Assembly (NCBI GenBank): GCA_937923125.1
Contig: CALALK010000216.1
Location: 1-5,449 of the forward strand
Reading direction: 5' to 3'
Source of the DNA: an uncultured Carnobacterium sp.
GTDB lineage: Bacteria; Bacillota; Bacilli; Lactobacillales; Aerococcaceae
DNA: 5,449 nucleotides
A program made the translations under genes and the position numbers. Positions 5,344-5,449 of this stretch are shown piece after piece; within the stretch, counting starts at the first letter, position 1; each line of letters opens with the position of its first letter. The notes beneath the pieces are model-generated. The model did not search any database. It was not told the DNA's origin and worked only from the letters and a program-made list of their open reading frames with translations.

Positions 5344-5449
5344 TGTAAATAGATTTCATTTCCTTGAGATTGCTTTAAACCTTTATCTTATAAGCTTTTC
5401 ACAAACTCCATTTTTTTGAAATAAAACTCAAAAAAGCACTCAATTAAGC
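5344..5449. other. AT-rich end of the window, nothing recognised
   Basis: With 5078-5343 this is part of a 372-base stretch without a confident gene. It holds no recognisable RNA, promoter or insertion-sequence end. A short A/T arm pair, TTTTTTGA (5412-5419) with TCAAAAAA (5428-5435), is too weak to call a terminator on either strand. Confidence 0.5.

Noticed and set aside
5425..5440. Inverted copy of the left-end repeat prefix (AGTGCTTTTTTGAG on the minus strand, like 84-96)
   Set aside because: The match is about 13 bases with one extra T in low-complexity sequence and does not extend into the repeat core, so chance is likely.

Overview
The window looks like a chromosomal segment of a low-GC Gram-positive bacterium of the Lactobacillales. 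The evidence is A/G-rich Shine-Dalgarno sites (AAGGAG, GAGGAG), a consensus sigma-A-type promoter, strong stem-loop/T-run terminators, and the rsgA-rpe-thiN gene order typical of Firmicutes. A secreted enzyme resembling bacterial alpha-1,3-glucanases would suit a dweller of oral or other mucosal biofilms, and a Granulicatella-like member of the Carnobacteriaceae is my best guess. That guess is inference: no rRNA or marker gene here settles it.

Bases 1-367 hold no convincing gene. They contain two imperfect tandem copies of a roughly 45-base repeat (about 42-131), then AT-rich sequence. Bases 368-2227 encode a 619-residue secreted protein: a signal peptide, a CBM35-like beta-sandwich and a right-handed beta-helix with the Asp-rich motifs of glycoside hydrolase family 87 (mutanase/mycodextranase). 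It is a single-gene unit closed by a strong hairpin terminator. A run of ten A residues inside its signal-peptide codons makes it a candidate for on/off switching by slippage.

Bases 2284-4576 are a housekeeping operon with a near-perfect promoter (TTGTCA, 17 bases, TATAAT): rsgA (30S ribosome-maturation GTPase), rpe (ribulose-phosphate 3-epimerase) and thiN (thiamine pyrophosphokinase), separated by 16 and 11 bases. Rpe makes xylulose 5-phosphate, which TPP-dependent transketolase or phosphoketolase uses, and ThiN makes the TPP, so the last two genes are metabolically linked. No terminator is visible directly after thiN.

Bases 4688-5077 encode a 129-residue VOC-fold protein related to bleomycin-resistance proteins. 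Its DNA is strikingly AT-rich (about 25% GC over 4741-5040, against roughly 45% in sampled neighbouring genes), so it looks like a recent acquisition at the 3' end of the conserved operon. A strong terminator follows at 5112-5149. Fifty-five bases later comes a perfect 38-base palindrome with a T-run (5205-5244), then a possible 21-codon ORF with a good ribosome-binding site (5278-5343). The rest, to 5449, is AT-rich with nothing recognisable.

The most noteworthy points are the compact GH87-like enzyme with its A10 tract, the foreign VOC gene, the upstream structured repeats, and the palindrome/small-ORF arrangement at the right end. I see no clear evidence of an entirely new biological system.
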